This document shows positions 18,974 to 28,874 of a stretch of 64,000 nucleotides of DNA, piece by piece (within the stretch, counting starts at the first letter, position 1; the number at the start of each line of letters is the position of its first letter). The translations under genes and the position numbers were made by a program. The notes beneath the pieces were generated by a model that saw nothing but the letters and a program-made list of their open reading frames with translations, was not told the origin of the DNA and did no database searches. The stretch covers positions 54,526-118,525 of the forward strand of contig NZ_ANAC01000021.1 of assembly GCF_000341225.1 (NCBI RefSeq). The letters are read 5' to 3'. The DNA is from Nocardiopsis alba DSM 43377. Its GTDB lineage: Bacteria; Actinomycetota; Actinomycetes; Streptosporangiales; Streptosporangiaceae.

Positions 18974-20128
18974 TCAGGGGGCGAAGGCCAGGAGGCAGGC
19001 GGTGAAGCCCTGAACGTGGTTCGCGCCCGAGACGGGACCGATCTCACCCGCCGCGAAGAAGCCCGCGACCGGGGCGGCCCCGAGGGTGCGCCGGACGGAC
19101 AGGACGTCGTGGTCGGCCCGGGGGAACAGGGAGGCGCCCCGCCCGTCGCCGGAGAAGAGCAGTCCGGCGCCGACCGCGTGCTCGGCCCCGAACTCCGCGA
19201 GCCGACGCGCGAGATCCTCGTCCGCGGTGTCCGCGTCGTGGACCTGGAAGCGGACCGTCTGTCCGACCTCCACCATGTCGCCGATGGTGAGCGCGCCCAG
19301 TTCCTCGTCGGCGCTCACCAGGCTGCGGATGAGGAAATCGCCCTGTTCGTGGTGGTCGGCGTACTCGTCGACCGCGATGCCCAGGTGCAGCCCCTGCTCG
19401 GCCAGTTCACGGTCCTCGTCGGAGAGCCGCTCGACCAGGCTCTCCAGCCTCTCGTAGGCGTTGACCCCGGCCAGTTCCATCACGAGGTTGCCCTCGGCCT
19501 TGGTGACGGTCATGTTGGGCCCGATCGGACGGCAGCCCTGGCTGACCACGGTGCCCAGCACACCGTCCCCGCCGACCAGGACCCCCACGGCACCGTTGAG
19601 GGCCACCTCTCCCTCGCAGAAGAGCCGGACCGAACCCTCGCCCCGCAGGCCGTCGGCCATACCGCCGACCAGCGGCAGCCCTCCCAGGGCCGCGGTGGTC
19701 TCGCGGACGAACGCCTGGGTGGGGAACTCGTAGGGGTTGGTGAGCAGGATGCCCACCCGATCGTTCGGGCTCGGTTCGCGCATGCCGACCACGGCGAGGT
19801 GGTCCCCCTCGACCATGGTGTCCAGCCAGAACGGGGTGAGCTCCACCCCGGGGAGACGGGCGCACCATACGCTGACGGCGCCCTGACCCTCGACCCCTCG
19901 GCCCCCACCGATCACACCGGTGGCGCTGCACCCCAGGGTGACCGCTCCCCCGGACAGTTCCATGACCCGGGTGCCCGCGAGCGTGACCTCCTCCGGGTCC
20001 TCACCGCTGACGAAGAAGCACACGAGGTCGGCGGGCCCGTCCACCTGCTCCAGGGCCTGGAGTACGGCGCGCTCGGCCGCGTTCACGAGGTCGGCCCCCG
20101 TCGTCAGAGCATCGCCGAACCTTGCCAC
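18974..20128 (-). CDS. FIST-domain sensory protein
   Basis: 384 residues with a GTG start at 20128. It has the FIST-N pattern (LVCFFVSGEDPEEV, LGCSATGVIGGGRGVEG, ILLTNPYEFP, LVGGMADG) and a FIST-C part ending in AVGAGLLFSGDGRGASLF and GFFAAGEIGPV. No kinase, HAMP or GGDEF module is attached, so it is a stand-alone ligand-binding protein. FIST domains are predicted small-molecule (amino acid) sensors. It is divergent, with 133 bp between starts, from an AAA-ATPase/vWA gene pair, which suggests co-regulation. Confidence 0.88.
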   Translation of the reverse strand: MARFGDALTTGADLVNAAERAVLQALEQVDGPADLVCFFVSGEDPEEVTLAGTRVMELSGGAVTLGCSATGVIGGGRGVEGQGAVSVWCARLPGVELTPFWLDTMVEGDHLAVVGMREPSPNDRVGILLTNPYEFPTQAFVRETTAALGGLPLVGGMADGLRGEGSVRLFCEGEVALNGAVGVLVGGDGVLGTVVSQGCRPIGPNMTVTKAEGNLVMELAGVNAYERLESLVERLSDEDRELAEQGLHLGIAVDEYADHHEQGDFLIRSLVSADEELGALTIGDMVEVGQTVRFQVHDADTADEDLARRLAEFGAEHAVGAGLLFSGDGRGASLFPRADHDVLSVRRTLGAAPVAGFFAAGEIGPVSGANHVQGFTACLLAFAP

Positions 20129-20248
20129 ACCGCCACCCCGCCTTCACCGACCGCGCGGCCGGCTCTGGAGACCTTGTCGTCCCATTCTTCCATCCCTGCT
20201 TCAGACAGGGACTTTCCTTCAGCCGCCCCCTCAAACCCCCGACGGGCC

Positions 20249-20254
20249 TACACT
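20249..20254 (+). promoter_or_regulatory. Probable -10 element of a leaderless transcript
   Basis: TACACT lies seven bases before the GTG at 20262, with no ribosome binding site between them. This is the usual geometry of leaderless actinobacterial transcripts and supports that start. Confidence 0.5.
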
Positions 20255-20261
20255 GCTTGCC

Positions 20262-21683
20262 GTGACCCACCCCCCGTCCCCTCCGAGCGGGCTCCCGAGC
20301 ACACGTGGCGCCCTGCGAGAGTCCGGCCATGTCCATCGTTCCACCTCGGCCGAGATCCGGGAGAACCTCTTGGCCCGGATGGGCGCGGGCCTGCCCCGCT
20401 TTCCGGGGATCCACGGGTTCGACCGCACCGTCCTGCCCGCGTTGGAGCGCGCGTTGCTCGCCGAGCACGACGTGGTGCTGCTGGGCGAACGCGGCCAGGG
20501 CAAGAGCCGCCTGATCCGTACCCTGGCGGGGTTGTTGGACGAGTGGTCGCCCTCGGTGGCCGGATGCCCGATCAACGACCACCCCTACGCCCCTGTCTGT
20601 CCGGTGTGCGTACGTCGGCTATCGGAGGAGGGGGACCGGCTCCCCGTCCGCTGGCGGGGTCGGGACGAACGGTACGGAGAGAAACTCGCCACGCCCGACA
20701 CCGGCACCGCCGAGCTGGTCGGCGACGTGGATCCGGGTCGATTGGCCGAGGGGCGTTCACTGGGCGATCCGGAGACGATCCACTACGGCCTGCTGCCGCG
20801 CGCCAACCGGGGCGTCCTCTGCGTCAACGAACTCCCCGACCTGCCGCCCCGGGCCCAGGTGGCGCTGTTCGACGTGTTGGAGGAGCGCGACCTCCAGATC
20901 CGCGGATACAGTCTGCGGCTGCCGCTGGACCTGGTGCTGGTGGCCAGCGCCAACCCCGAGGACTACACCGGTCGGGGCCGGATCCTCACCCCGCTCAAGG
21001 ACCGTTTCGGTTCTCAGGTGCGTACCCATTACCCGCCCGACCTGGAGCACGAACTGACCCTGCTCGGGCAGGAGGCGCGGCTGCCGGAGGGCACGGTGGT
21101 GCCCTCGCATCTGTTGGAGACGGTGGCCCGTTTCGCCCGGCTGGTCCGGGACTCCGCTCGGGTGGATCGACGATCGGGGGTCTCGGTGCGTCTGACCGTG
21201 GCCGCCGCCGAGACCATGGCCGCGTCGGCCCTGCGCAGGGCGGCTCTGACCGGCGAGGACGCTCCGGTGGCCCGGGTCTGTGATCTGGCCGGCGTGGTGG
21301 AACCTCTGTTGGGCAAGGTCGAGTTCGAGATCGGCTCCCAGGGGCGCGAGTTCGACGTCCTGGAGACCCTTCTGCGCAGGGCCGTGGCCGAGACCTTCCG
21401 GTCGCGCCTGGGCGAGGCCGACCTGGACCCCCTCGGCGACCGTTTCTCCGGCGGGGGCACGGTGGAGAGCGGGGACCTGGTGGGCGCGGCCGAACTGCTG
21501 CGCAGGGTGGGGACGGTACCCGGACTGTCCGGGTTGATCGAGCGGGCGGCGCCCGAGGAGGAGGACGGCCCGCCCACACCGGGGCTGGCCGCCTCCGTTC
21601 TGGAGTTCGCGTTGGAGGGCCTGTACCTGGAGCGCCGGTTGTCCAAGGACACCTCGGCCGACGGGGGTGTCTACCGTCTCTGA
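20262..21683 (+). CDS. Magnesium-chelatase-I/MoxR-like AAA ATPase
   Basis: 473 residues from a GTG at 20262. Walker A is LLGERGQGKSRLIRT, Walker B is GVLCVNELPDL, sensor 1 is LVLVASANPEDYTGRG, and a ChlI-type lid follows. Between Walker A and B there is a cysteine pair region (CPINDHPYAPVCPVCVRRL) that could bind zinc. Despite the family name there are no chlorophyll genes here; such ATPases work with vWA partners as chaperone-like remodelling machines. The vWA gene follows, overlapping by 17 bp. Confidence 0.88.
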   Translation: MTHPPSPPSGLPSTRGALRESGHVHRSTSAEIRENLLARMGAGLPRFPGIHGFDRTVLPALERALLAEHDVVLLGERGQGKSRLIRTLAGLLDEWSPSVAGCPINDHPYAPVCPVCVRRLSEEGDRLPVRWRGRDERYGEKLATPDTGTAELVGDVDPGRLAEGRSLGDPETIHYGLLPRANRGVLCVNELPDLPPRAQVALFDVLEERDLQIRGYSLRLPLDLVLVASANPEDYTGRGRILTPLKDRFGSQVRTHYPPDLEHELTLLGQEARLPEGTVVPSHLLETVARFARLVRDSARVDRRSGVSVRLTVAAAETMAASALRRAALTGEDAPVARVCDLAGVVEPLLGKVEFEIGSQGREFDVLETLLRRAVAETFRSRLGEADLDPLGDRFSGGGTVESGDLVGAAELLRRVGTVPGLSGLIERAAPEEEDGPPTPGLAASVLEFALEGLYLERRLSKDTSADGGVYRL

Positions 21684-22773
21684 GCGGTACGGGCCGACAC
21701 GGCGGGGCGGGGCTCCCGGGGCCGGAGGGACATGGTCCCGTTACCGGTCCTACTCGGGCGGGCCCGACCCCTTGGCCGACGAGGACCGCTCCGACGCCGG
21801 GGGTTCGACACGAGAGGAGGCGTCGACCGATCGCGGCCCCTCGGTCCCGTCCGAGGGGTACGCGGCCGTTCCACCGGGCCGCGGGGCGAGCGGCCCCGCC
21901 GTCCCCCTGTGGCCCGGGGCCCGGTCCGGACGCGAACCGACCTCGGCCGAACTGCGCCGACTCGGTGAGGAGGCTCTTCGGGAGATCGAGGCGGCCGCCG
22001 GGCCGGCCCCCGGTTCCCGTCCCGGCGTCTTCGGGGCTGGGGGTGAGCCGACCGGGGCGAGCCTGCCCCGCGACGAACTCGACCGTCCTCTGGACCCGGT
22101 CGCGAGCGTGCGCGAGGCGGTCCTGCGCCGTGCCGCGGGCGGCGTGGCCGAGGGCCGGGCCGCGCTGCTCTCCGAGGATCTGCGGTACGCCGAGACCGGA
22201 CCGGAGCGTTCGGCGTCGGTGTTCCTGCTGGTCGACCTGTCCCCCTCCATGGCGATCCGGGGATTGCACGAGGCCGCCGCGCGGACCGCCTTGGCCCTGC
22301 ACGCCCTGGTCCGGACCCGGCACCCCGAGGACCGGGTGACGGTGATCGGCTTCGGGGAGCGCGCGCGGGAGATGGGCCCGGTCGACCTGGTCGCGCACGA
22401 GGGACCTCGCACACCCGGCACCAATCTGCACCACGCCCTGCGGCTGGCCCGTACCGGGTCGCGGTCGCGTCGGGGCGCCCGCCGGGCGGTCATGGTGATC
22501 ACCGACGGAGAGCCCACGGCCCACCTGGACGAGGAGGGCCGGCCCCGATTCTCCTGGCCGCCCTCTCCTCGTACGGCGGAGGTCACCGGCGCCGAACTGG
22601 ACGCGACGCTGGCCGAGGGCGCCGAGGTGACGTTCTTCCTCATGGCCGACGACGAGCGTCCGCGCGCCTTCCGCCGCTCGCTGTCCGAGCGGCCGGGCGT
22701 ACGGGTCGTGGACACGACCTCGGAGACACTGGGCCCCGCGGTGATCGGCCGTTATCCGCGCGGGTCCTTCTGA
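21667..22773 (+). CDS. vWA-domain protein, partner of the AAA ATPase
   Basis: 368 residues with a GTG start inside the end of the ATPase gene. The first 120 residues are low-complexity and rich in Gly, Pro, Arg and Ser. The C-terminal half is a von Willebrand factor A domain with an intact metal ion adhesion site (VFLLVDLSPSMAI, then PGTNLHHAL and VMVITDGEPT). No signal peptide or membrane segment is visible, so it acts in the cytoplasm. Overlap with the ATPase gene implies a fixed-ratio complex. It is convergent with the GntR gene that follows, which starts one base after its stop. Confidence 0.87.
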   Translation: MSTVSERYGPTRRGGAPGAGGTWSRYRSYSGGPDPLADEDRSDAGGSTREEASTDRGPSVPSEGYAAVPPGRGASGPAVPLWPGARSGREPTSAELRRLGEEALREIEAAAGPAPGSRPGVFGAGGEPTGASLPRDELDRPLDPVASVREAVLRRAAGGVAEGRAALLSEDLRYAETGPERSASVFLLVDLSPSMAIRGLHEAAARTALALHALVRTRHPEDRVTVIGFGERAREMGPVDLVAHEGPRTPGTNLHHALRLARTGSRSRRGARRAVMVITDGEPTAHLDEEGRPRFSWPPSPRTAEVTGAELDATLAEGAEVTFFLMADDERPRAFRRSLSERPGVRVVDTTSETLGPAVIGRYPRGSF

Positions 22774-22774
22774 A

Positions 22775-23569
22775 TCAGCGTTCGAAGACGTTGACGTCCG
22801 GGTCCGGCAGCCACGAGCTTTCGGGGACCTCGCCGCCCGCGTAGAGGAGCTGATGGCGATCGGCCGGCATGAGCGTCACGGTGAAGCGCAGGGGGCGCTC
22901 CCCTTGGTAGACCACCCGTTCCTGGAGAAGCAGAGGGATACCCGGCCCCATGCGGAAGGTCTCGGCCTCGCTCGTGGAGGGCATCCGGGCTCCCACGATG
23001 TCGCGGTTCCACTCCTCGTGGAAGCCGAGTTCGCGCAGGGCCGCCCCGACCCCCTCGTTCAGGTGCTCCGGGGACATCAGCACGGTGCCTCCGGCGATCC
23101 CGAAGGGCAGGTAGGTGATCTGGGACTGCCACAGGGCCCCGTCGACGTAGCGGTTCGAGGAGCGGATCACGACCAGTCCGCTCCCGGGCTTCTCGCCCAG
23201 ACGTCGGGCCACCTTGGCCCGCATGGTGTCCAGGCTGACCTTGACCCTCTCGTCGACGTCGAGGTGACCGGCCTTCCGGAGGTGGGCGCGGTAACCGCTC
23301 TCGAAACGTTCGGAGTCCTCCCCCGAGAGGGGGGTGGCCAGGTGGATGATCGGCCGGGGGTCGGCGGCGAAGGCACCGCGGCCGGCGACGATGGAGATAC
23401 GTCCCTCGTCCTGGAGGAGGCGCATCCCCAGACGGGCGGTGGCCCGGGAGACGCCCAGCTCCTCGGCGAGCTCCTCCTCCCCCGGCAGTCGTTGGCCCGG
23501 TTCGAAGTCGCCCCTGGCGAGGGCCTCGCGGAGATGATCGGCGACAAGGGTCTTCTTCGACATGCTCAT
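22775..23569 (-). CDS. GntR/HutC-type regulator (UTRA domain), distal copy
   Basis: 264 residues from the ATG at 23569; an in-frame TTG at 23581 overlaps the upstream stop and is the alternative start. Residues about 5-70 form the GntR winged helix (LPGEEELAEELGVSRATARL), and the rest is a UTRA ligand-binding domain (VVIRSSNRYVDGALWQSQ, RFTVTLMPADRHQL). It lies directly downstream of a second regulator of the same class, overlapping or nearly touching, so the two are co-transcribed paralogues. Target and ligand are unknown. Confidence 0.86.
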   Translation of the reverse strand: MSMSKKTLVADHLREALARGDFEPGQRLPGEEELAEELGVSRATARLGMRLLQDEGRISIVAGRGAFAADPRPIIHLATPLSGEDSERFESGYRAHLRKAGHLDVDERVKVSLDTMRAKVARRLGEKPGSGLVVIRSSNRYVDGALWQSQITYLPFGIAGGTVLMSPEHLNEGVGAALRELGFHEEWNRDIVGARMPSTSEAETFRMGPGIPLLLQERVVYQGERPLRFTVTLMPADRHQLLYAGGEVPESSWLPDPDVNVFER

Positions 23570-23577
23570 ACGCTGTG

Positions 23578-24309
23578 TCAATCCCGGTGGTAGGCCTTGA
23601 GATCGCCGTGCTCGAACTGGTAGCGGATGCTGTGCCCGGCGTACACAGTGTGCACCAGGCGGATGGGCCGCTCCGTCGAATAGTCGGTCCGGTGGACGGT
23701 CAGGACGGGGACGCCGGGCGGCAACTCCAGTTCGTCGACCTCCTGGGGAGTGGGCATCCTGGTGGCCAGCTCGTCCACGTAGCCCACCTGCCGGTGTCCG
23801 TGCTCCATGAGGACCTCCAGGGCGCTCTCCACGTCCTCAGGCAGCATGAGCGGGGTGTTCTCGACCAGGTCCATCGGATAGAACGCGGAGCTGATCGATC
23901 CGGAACGGCCGCCGGAGAACCGGTGCATGCGTCGCACGACGGTCATGGTGCCCTCGGGGACGCGCAGGCGGGAGGCGACGGCGGTGTCGGCGCTGAGGAG
24001 TTGGAGCTCCTCCAGGGTCAGGCCGCTCATGTTCGACTCGTTGAGCCCACCGGGCCCGCCCTTGCCCCGGGTGGCGTAGAAGGTCTCCGGTACGACGTCC
24101 TGGACGTAGTGTCCACGCCCCGGCCTGCTCACGATGAGCCCCTGGTTGCGGAGCATTCCCAGGGCCAGGCGGACGGTGTTGCGCGAGGCCTCGAAGCGCT
24201 CCTCCAGCTGCTTCTCCGAGGGGAGTTGGCCGCCGGGGGGAAGGCTTCCGCCCTGGATCTCCCTGCGCAGGGTTCGAGCGATCTGTCGATATCGGCTTTC
24301 GGCCCGCAT
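23578..24309 (-). CDS. GntR/HutC-type regulator (UTRA domain), proximal copy
   Basis: 243 residues from the ATG at 24309 with a G-rich binding site upstream. Winged helix: SRYRQIARTLRREIQGGSL and LPSEKQLEERFEASRNTVRL. The UTRA domain contains VVRRMHRFSGGRSGS and VPVLTVHRTDYSTERP. It resembles plasmid KorSA-like and sugar-responsive regulators without matching one. A perfect 10-bp inverted repeat lies 34 bp upstream of its start and is a likely autoregulatory operator. Confidence 0.86.
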   Translation of the reverse strand: MRAESRYRQIARTLRREIQGGSLPPGGQLPSEKQLEERFEASRNTVRLALGMLRNQGLIVSRPGRGHYVQDVVPETFYATRGKGGPGGLNESNMSGLTLEELQLLSADTAVASRLRVPEGTMTVVRRMHRFSGGRSGSISSAFYPMDLVENTPLMLPEDVESALEVLMEHGHRQVGYVDELATRMPTPQEVDELELPPGVPVLTVHRTDYSTERPIRLVHTVYAGHSIRYQFEHGDLKAYHRD

Positions 24310-24610
24310 AAGTCCGCCCCCTCGAGGGTATAAGACCAACACCTCAGCTTGTACCAACAAGCTGAGCGGTATTACCAACAGAACAGGTCCATCGGGTTCG
24401 ATCGAGCCCATCCTATAGAGGAACGCCACTCTCGGTACACGCCGAGTTCACCCCCGACGACCCGGTTCCGACCCCACCGGGCACCGCCACCACAGAGGCC
24501 TCTCACACCCCACTGGAACAGGGAAAAGATGAGAACCGCTGCCACGTCTCCCTCACGCACGAGGGGGCCGTACAGGAGCTGACCCCACCCCTTCCCCAAA
24601 GGAGAACACC
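24310..24610. other. Divergent region between the GntR pair and a small membrane gene
   Basis: 301 bp, clearly less GC-rich than the neighbours near 24320-24400. Besides the inverted repeat at 24343-24366 it holds three ACCAACA motifs between about 24334 and 24390. No gene is seen. Confidence 0.55.
24343..24366. promoter_or_regulatory. Perfect inverted repeat, probable GntR operator
   Basis: CTCAGCTTGT and ACAAGCTGAG are exact complements separated by ACCA. It lies 34 bp upstream of the proximal GntR gene. The perfect symmetry and position indicate a regulator binding site. Confidence 0.7.
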
Positions 24611-24868
24611 GTGGAGACCACGTTCATCGTTCTGATCCTCGTCGGCATCGTCCTGCTCGGCCTGTCGGCCGGCTTCCTCCTGGCCATCTCCATCGGGATC
24701 CGCCGCCAGGACCGTCGAGGCGGTTACCGCTCCCTGCGCGACGAGGAGCTCGACAGCACCCTGGGCAACACCGGGCGCTACATCTGTGGCCTGCGCTTCC
24801 GCGAGCGACGCCCCGCCGCGGCCCCCTTCACGGCCCCCTCGGAGGACCGCGCTCCGACCGCGGCCTGA
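24611..24868 (+). CDS. Small single-pass membrane protein, unknown
   Basis: 85 residues with a GTG start at 24611 and a clear AAAGGAG six bases upstream. Residues 3-30 form one membrane helix (FIVLILVGIVLLGLSAGFLL), followed by a basic cytoplasmic segment and an Ala/Pro-rich tail with one Cys (GRYICGLRF). No family recognised. It is divergent from the tandem GntR genes and is a candidate target of their control. Confidence 0.72.
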   Translation: METTFIVLILVGIVLLGLSAGFLLAISIGIRRQDRRGGYRSLRDEELDSTLGNTGRYICGLRFRERRPAAAPFTAPSEDRAPTAA

Positions 24869-24969
24869 GCACCGGACCACCCCGCCCGAGACCACGCCCA
24901 CCCCGCCGGGACCACGCGGGGGACGAACCCCGAGGACGCCGCGCCGGGCCCGGCCGAAAAGCCGGGGCA

Positions 24970-24992
24970 CCCGCGCGGCAGCGCCGCGCGGG
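24970..24992. terminator. Terminator hairpin
   Basis: Perfect 10-bp stem CCCGCGCGGC/GCCGCGCGGG with an AGC loop, eight bases beyond the metB stop and in the gap to the convergent small membrane gene. Confidence 0.8.
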
Positions 24993-25000
24993 CCCACGAC

Positions 25001-26146
25001 TCAGCCCTCCAGGGCCTGCTCCAGGTCGGCGACCAGGTCGTCACCGGATTCGATGCCCACCGAGATCCGCACCAGGTCCGCCGGGACCTCCAGCGCCGAA
25101 CCCGCCGTCGAGGCGTGTGTCATCCGGCCCGGGTGCTCGATGAGCGACTCGACCCCGCCCAGGGACTCGCCCAGGGTGAAGACCTTCGTCCGCTCGCACA
25201 GCTCCAGCGCAGCCTTCTCACCGTCGCGCAGCTCGAAGGAGACCATCCCGCCGAAGGCGCGCATCTGCCGCTCGGCGATCTTGTGGCCCGGGTGGGAGTC
25301 CAGCCCCGGGTAGTACACGCGCCGTACCGCCGGGTGCCCTTCGAGCGCGGCCACGACCCGCTCGGCGTTCTCGCTGTGCCGGTCCATCCGCACGCCCAGG
25401 GTCTTGACCCCGCGCAACGTCAGCCAGGCGTCGAAGGGGCCCGCGACCGCGCCCATGGTGTTCTGGTGGAAGGCCAGCCGCTCCCCCAGTTCGGCGTCGG
25501 CGACGATCAGCGCCCCGCCGACCACGTCGGAGTGGCCGCCGACGTACTTGGTGGTGGAGTGCACGACCACGTCGGCGCCCAGGGTGAGGGGCTGCTGTAG
25601 GTAGGGCGAGGCGAACGTGTTGTCAACGACGTGGAGGGCGCCGCCGTCGTGCGCGATCCGCGCGACCGTCTCGATGTCGGTGATGCCCAGGAGCGGGTTG
25701 GTGGGCGTCTCGGTCCACACGACCTTGGTCTCGGGACGCATCGCCGCGCGCACCGCCTCGACGTCGGTCTGGTCGACCGCGTCCCAGGAGACGCCCCAGC
25801 GCTCGACCACCTTGGAGATGAGGCGGAAGGTACCCCCGTAGGCGTCACCGGGGATGATGATGTGGTCGCCCGGGGAGAGCACCGTGCGCAGCAGGGTGTC
25901 CTCGGCCGCCATGCCGGAGGCGAAGGCCAGCCCGCGCGCGCCGGACTCAAGCGCGGCCAGGCACTCCTCCAGGGCGGTGCGCGTGGGGTTGGCGGTGCGG
26001 GAGTACTCGTACCCCTGGCGCAGTCCGCCCACGCCGTCCTGGGCGTAGGTACTCGTCTGGTAGATCGGCACGACCACGGCTCCGGTACCGGCGTCCGGTT
26101 CCTGGCCCGCGTGGATGGCCCGTGTTTCAAACCCGTCGAACTTCAT
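25001..26146 (-). CDS. metB: Cystathionine gamma-synthase
   Basis: 381 residues. PLP-dependent Cys/Met-metabolism enzyme of fold type I: the PLP lysine is in HSTTKYVGGHSD, with the phosphate-binding YEYSRTANPTR and VVDNTFASPYLQQPL segments intact, and a C-terminal LSVGIES-type motif (LVRISVGIESGDDL). It makes cystathionine from an activated homoserine and cysteine for methionine synthesis; a cystathionine gamma-lyase role cannot be excluded by sequence alone. The cbs gene for the reverse pathway lies 1 kb upstream on the same strand, separated by the acyltransferase gene. The order matches M. tuberculosis metB near cbs. Confidence 0.93.
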   Translation of the reverse strand: MKFDGFETRAIHAGQEPDAGTGAVVVPIYQTSTYAQDGVGGLRQGYEYSRTANPTRTALEECLAALESGARGLAFASGMAAEDTLLRTVLSPGDHIIIPGDAYGGTFRLISKVVERWGVSWDAVDQTDVEAVRAAMRPETKVVWTETPTNPLLGITDIETVARIAHDGGALHVVDNTFASPYLQQPLTLGADVVVHSTTKYVGGHSDVVGGALIVADAELGERLAFHQNTMGAVAGPFDAWLTLRGVKTLGVRMDRHSENAERVVAALEGHPAVRRVYYPGLDSHPGHKIAERQMRAFGGMVSFELRDGEKAALELCERTKVFTLGESLGGVESLIEHPGRMTHASTAGSALEVPADLVRISVGIESGDDLVADLEQALEG

Positions 26147-26290
26147 GGGGCCACCCTAGTACCCGGATACCCCTCCAGACCCCCTGTCAACAGGGAGATC
26201 TCACGCCTCACACGCCCCATCGCGACCATACGACTCCGACGGTCGGACATTCCGGACGGAACCTTCTTCGCCCGGCCCGCGAGCGGCTTC

Positions 26291-27019
26291 TCAGGTCGGC
26301 GGGAAACGGGTGGCCGATCCCGGTTCCGGGGGCTCGACCGGAGCCTCGGGAGGCAGACCGGTGACCGGGGTGGGGACCCGGGTGGGGGTCCCCGACTCGC
26401 GCAGCGGCGGATCCCAGCCGAGCTCGGGGTCGTGGCGGCGCACGACCCGACCGGGGATCCCGGCGATGACGGCGTGATCGGGGTAGGTGCCGGGCCGCAC
26501 CACGGTTCCGGCGGCCACCACCGAGTTCCTCCCGAGGTGGACACCGGGCAGGATCACGGAGTTGGCGCCGAGCCAGCTTCCCGCGCCGATGCTCACCGGA
26601 GCGTCCACCGGCCACTGGAGGCCGACGGGGATCTCGGTGTTGGAGTAGGAGTGGTTCTGGTCGGTGATGTAGACGTAGGGGCCGGTGTAGACGTGGTCGC
26701 CGATGTCGATCGACTTGTGTGCGACGACGTGCGAACCGCGGCCGATCGCGCATCCGGAGCCGATCCGGACCACGGTCCCCTCACCGAGGTCGTAGTCGGG
26801 GCCCATCCCGGCGGCCAGGGTGATGTCACCGCCCAGGACGGTGTGCACCCCGATCTCGATCCAGGGTTCGCCGTACAGCGTGGCCACGGGGAAGGCGATC
26901 GCCGAACCGGTACCGAAGCGGGCGAACCGCCGGGCCGCCTTCGACTCGGCCCGGATCGCGCCGTGGTTCCGTGCGTACGACCAGACGGAGCGGATGATCC
27001 AGGACAAGAGCCGAGACAC
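26291..27019 (-). CDS. Left-handed beta-helix (hexapeptide) acyltransferase
   Basis: 242 residues with a GTG start at 27019. The middle contains hexapeptide repeats (IGSGCAIGRGSHVVAHKSI, VSIGAGSWLGANSVILPGV, LGRNSVVAAGTVV) and the catalytic-type His in ITDQNHSYSNTEIP, as in maltose/galactoside O-acetyltransferases and polysaccharide acetyltransferases. The last 45 residues are Pro-rich and probably disordered. The substrate is unknown. A perfect 16-bp palindrome sits 14 bp upstream of the start, so transcription is probably repressed by a dimeric regulator. Confidence 0.87.
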   Translation of the reverse strand: MSRLLSWIIRSVWSYARNHGAIRAESKAARRFARFGTGSAIAFPVATLYGEPWIEIGVHTVLGGDITLAAGMGPDYDLGEGTVVRIGSGCAIGRGSHVVAHKSIDIGDHVYTGPYVYITDQNHSYSNTEIPVGLQWPVDAPVSIGAGSWLGANSVILPGVHLGRNSVVAAGTVVRPGTYPDHAVIAGIPGRVVRRHDPELGWDPPLRESGTPTRVPTPVTGLPPEAPVEPPEPGSATRFPPT

Positions 27020-27033
27020 GCGCGCACCTACTT

Positions 27034-27049
27034 ATTACCGATCGGTAAT
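27034..27049. promoter_or_regulatory. Perfect palindrome ATTACCGATCGGTAAT, probable TetR-type operator
   Basis: 16-bp exact palindrome just upstream of the acyltransferase start, much richer in A/T than its surroundings. TTACC...GGTAA sites of this form are typical of TetR-family repressors. No regulator gene is adjacent, so the binding protein is unknown. Confidence 0.7.
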
Positions 27050-27163
27050 TCCGACTCGAACATTAGCAGTGTCCGAGTATGCGGCACTATGTCGGGCAGG
27101 CGAACACCGGGTCCCGAACGACGCTCGGTATGACGCGCGAACGTTCGAGAGACCGTCGCACGC

Positions 27164-27195
27164 GCCGGGGCGGACGCTCGCGCGACCGCCCCGGC
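27164..27195 (-). terminator. cbs terminator
   Basis: Perfect 10-bp stem GCCGGGGCGG/CCGCCCCGGC with a 12-base loop, starting six bases after the cbs stop codon. Confidence 0.75.
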
Positions 27196-27201
27196 GACCG
27201 G

Positions 27202-28569
<1,368 letters not shown>

Positions 28570-28874
28570 CTTCGCTCCTTAGCGTCATGGCGACCGGGTC
28601 TTCGGCCCGCCGGTCTCGTGTGTCCCCGGTGACGTCCGAGGCGGGTGGGCCGGATTCCGGTTCCCACATCCTGAACTCTAAGCCGTGTGGGCCGCGGACG
28701 CTCCGCCCGTTCGACCCGGTACGGAGTACCTCGCCGAGCCGCGTAGGTCCGCTGACCCCGAGGATCGGATTGTGTACCGCCGAGGTACGTGACCACCGGG
28801 TTCCCCACCGGTAACGTCGAATCGTAACCGGCCCGCACGCGGCCGGAGACGGGTCCGACGCTTCAGGGGTGCCG
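28570..28874. other. Divergent intergenic region, nothing recognised
   Basis: 305 bp between the cbs and SGNH starts. It must hold two promoters. I see no palindrome longer than six bases and no credible small gene. Confidence 0.45.

Noticed and set aside
20262..22773. Chlorophyll or bacteriochlorophyll magnesium chelatase
   Set aside because: No ChlH or other pigment genes are present; the ATPase/vWA pair is of the general MoxR-like type.
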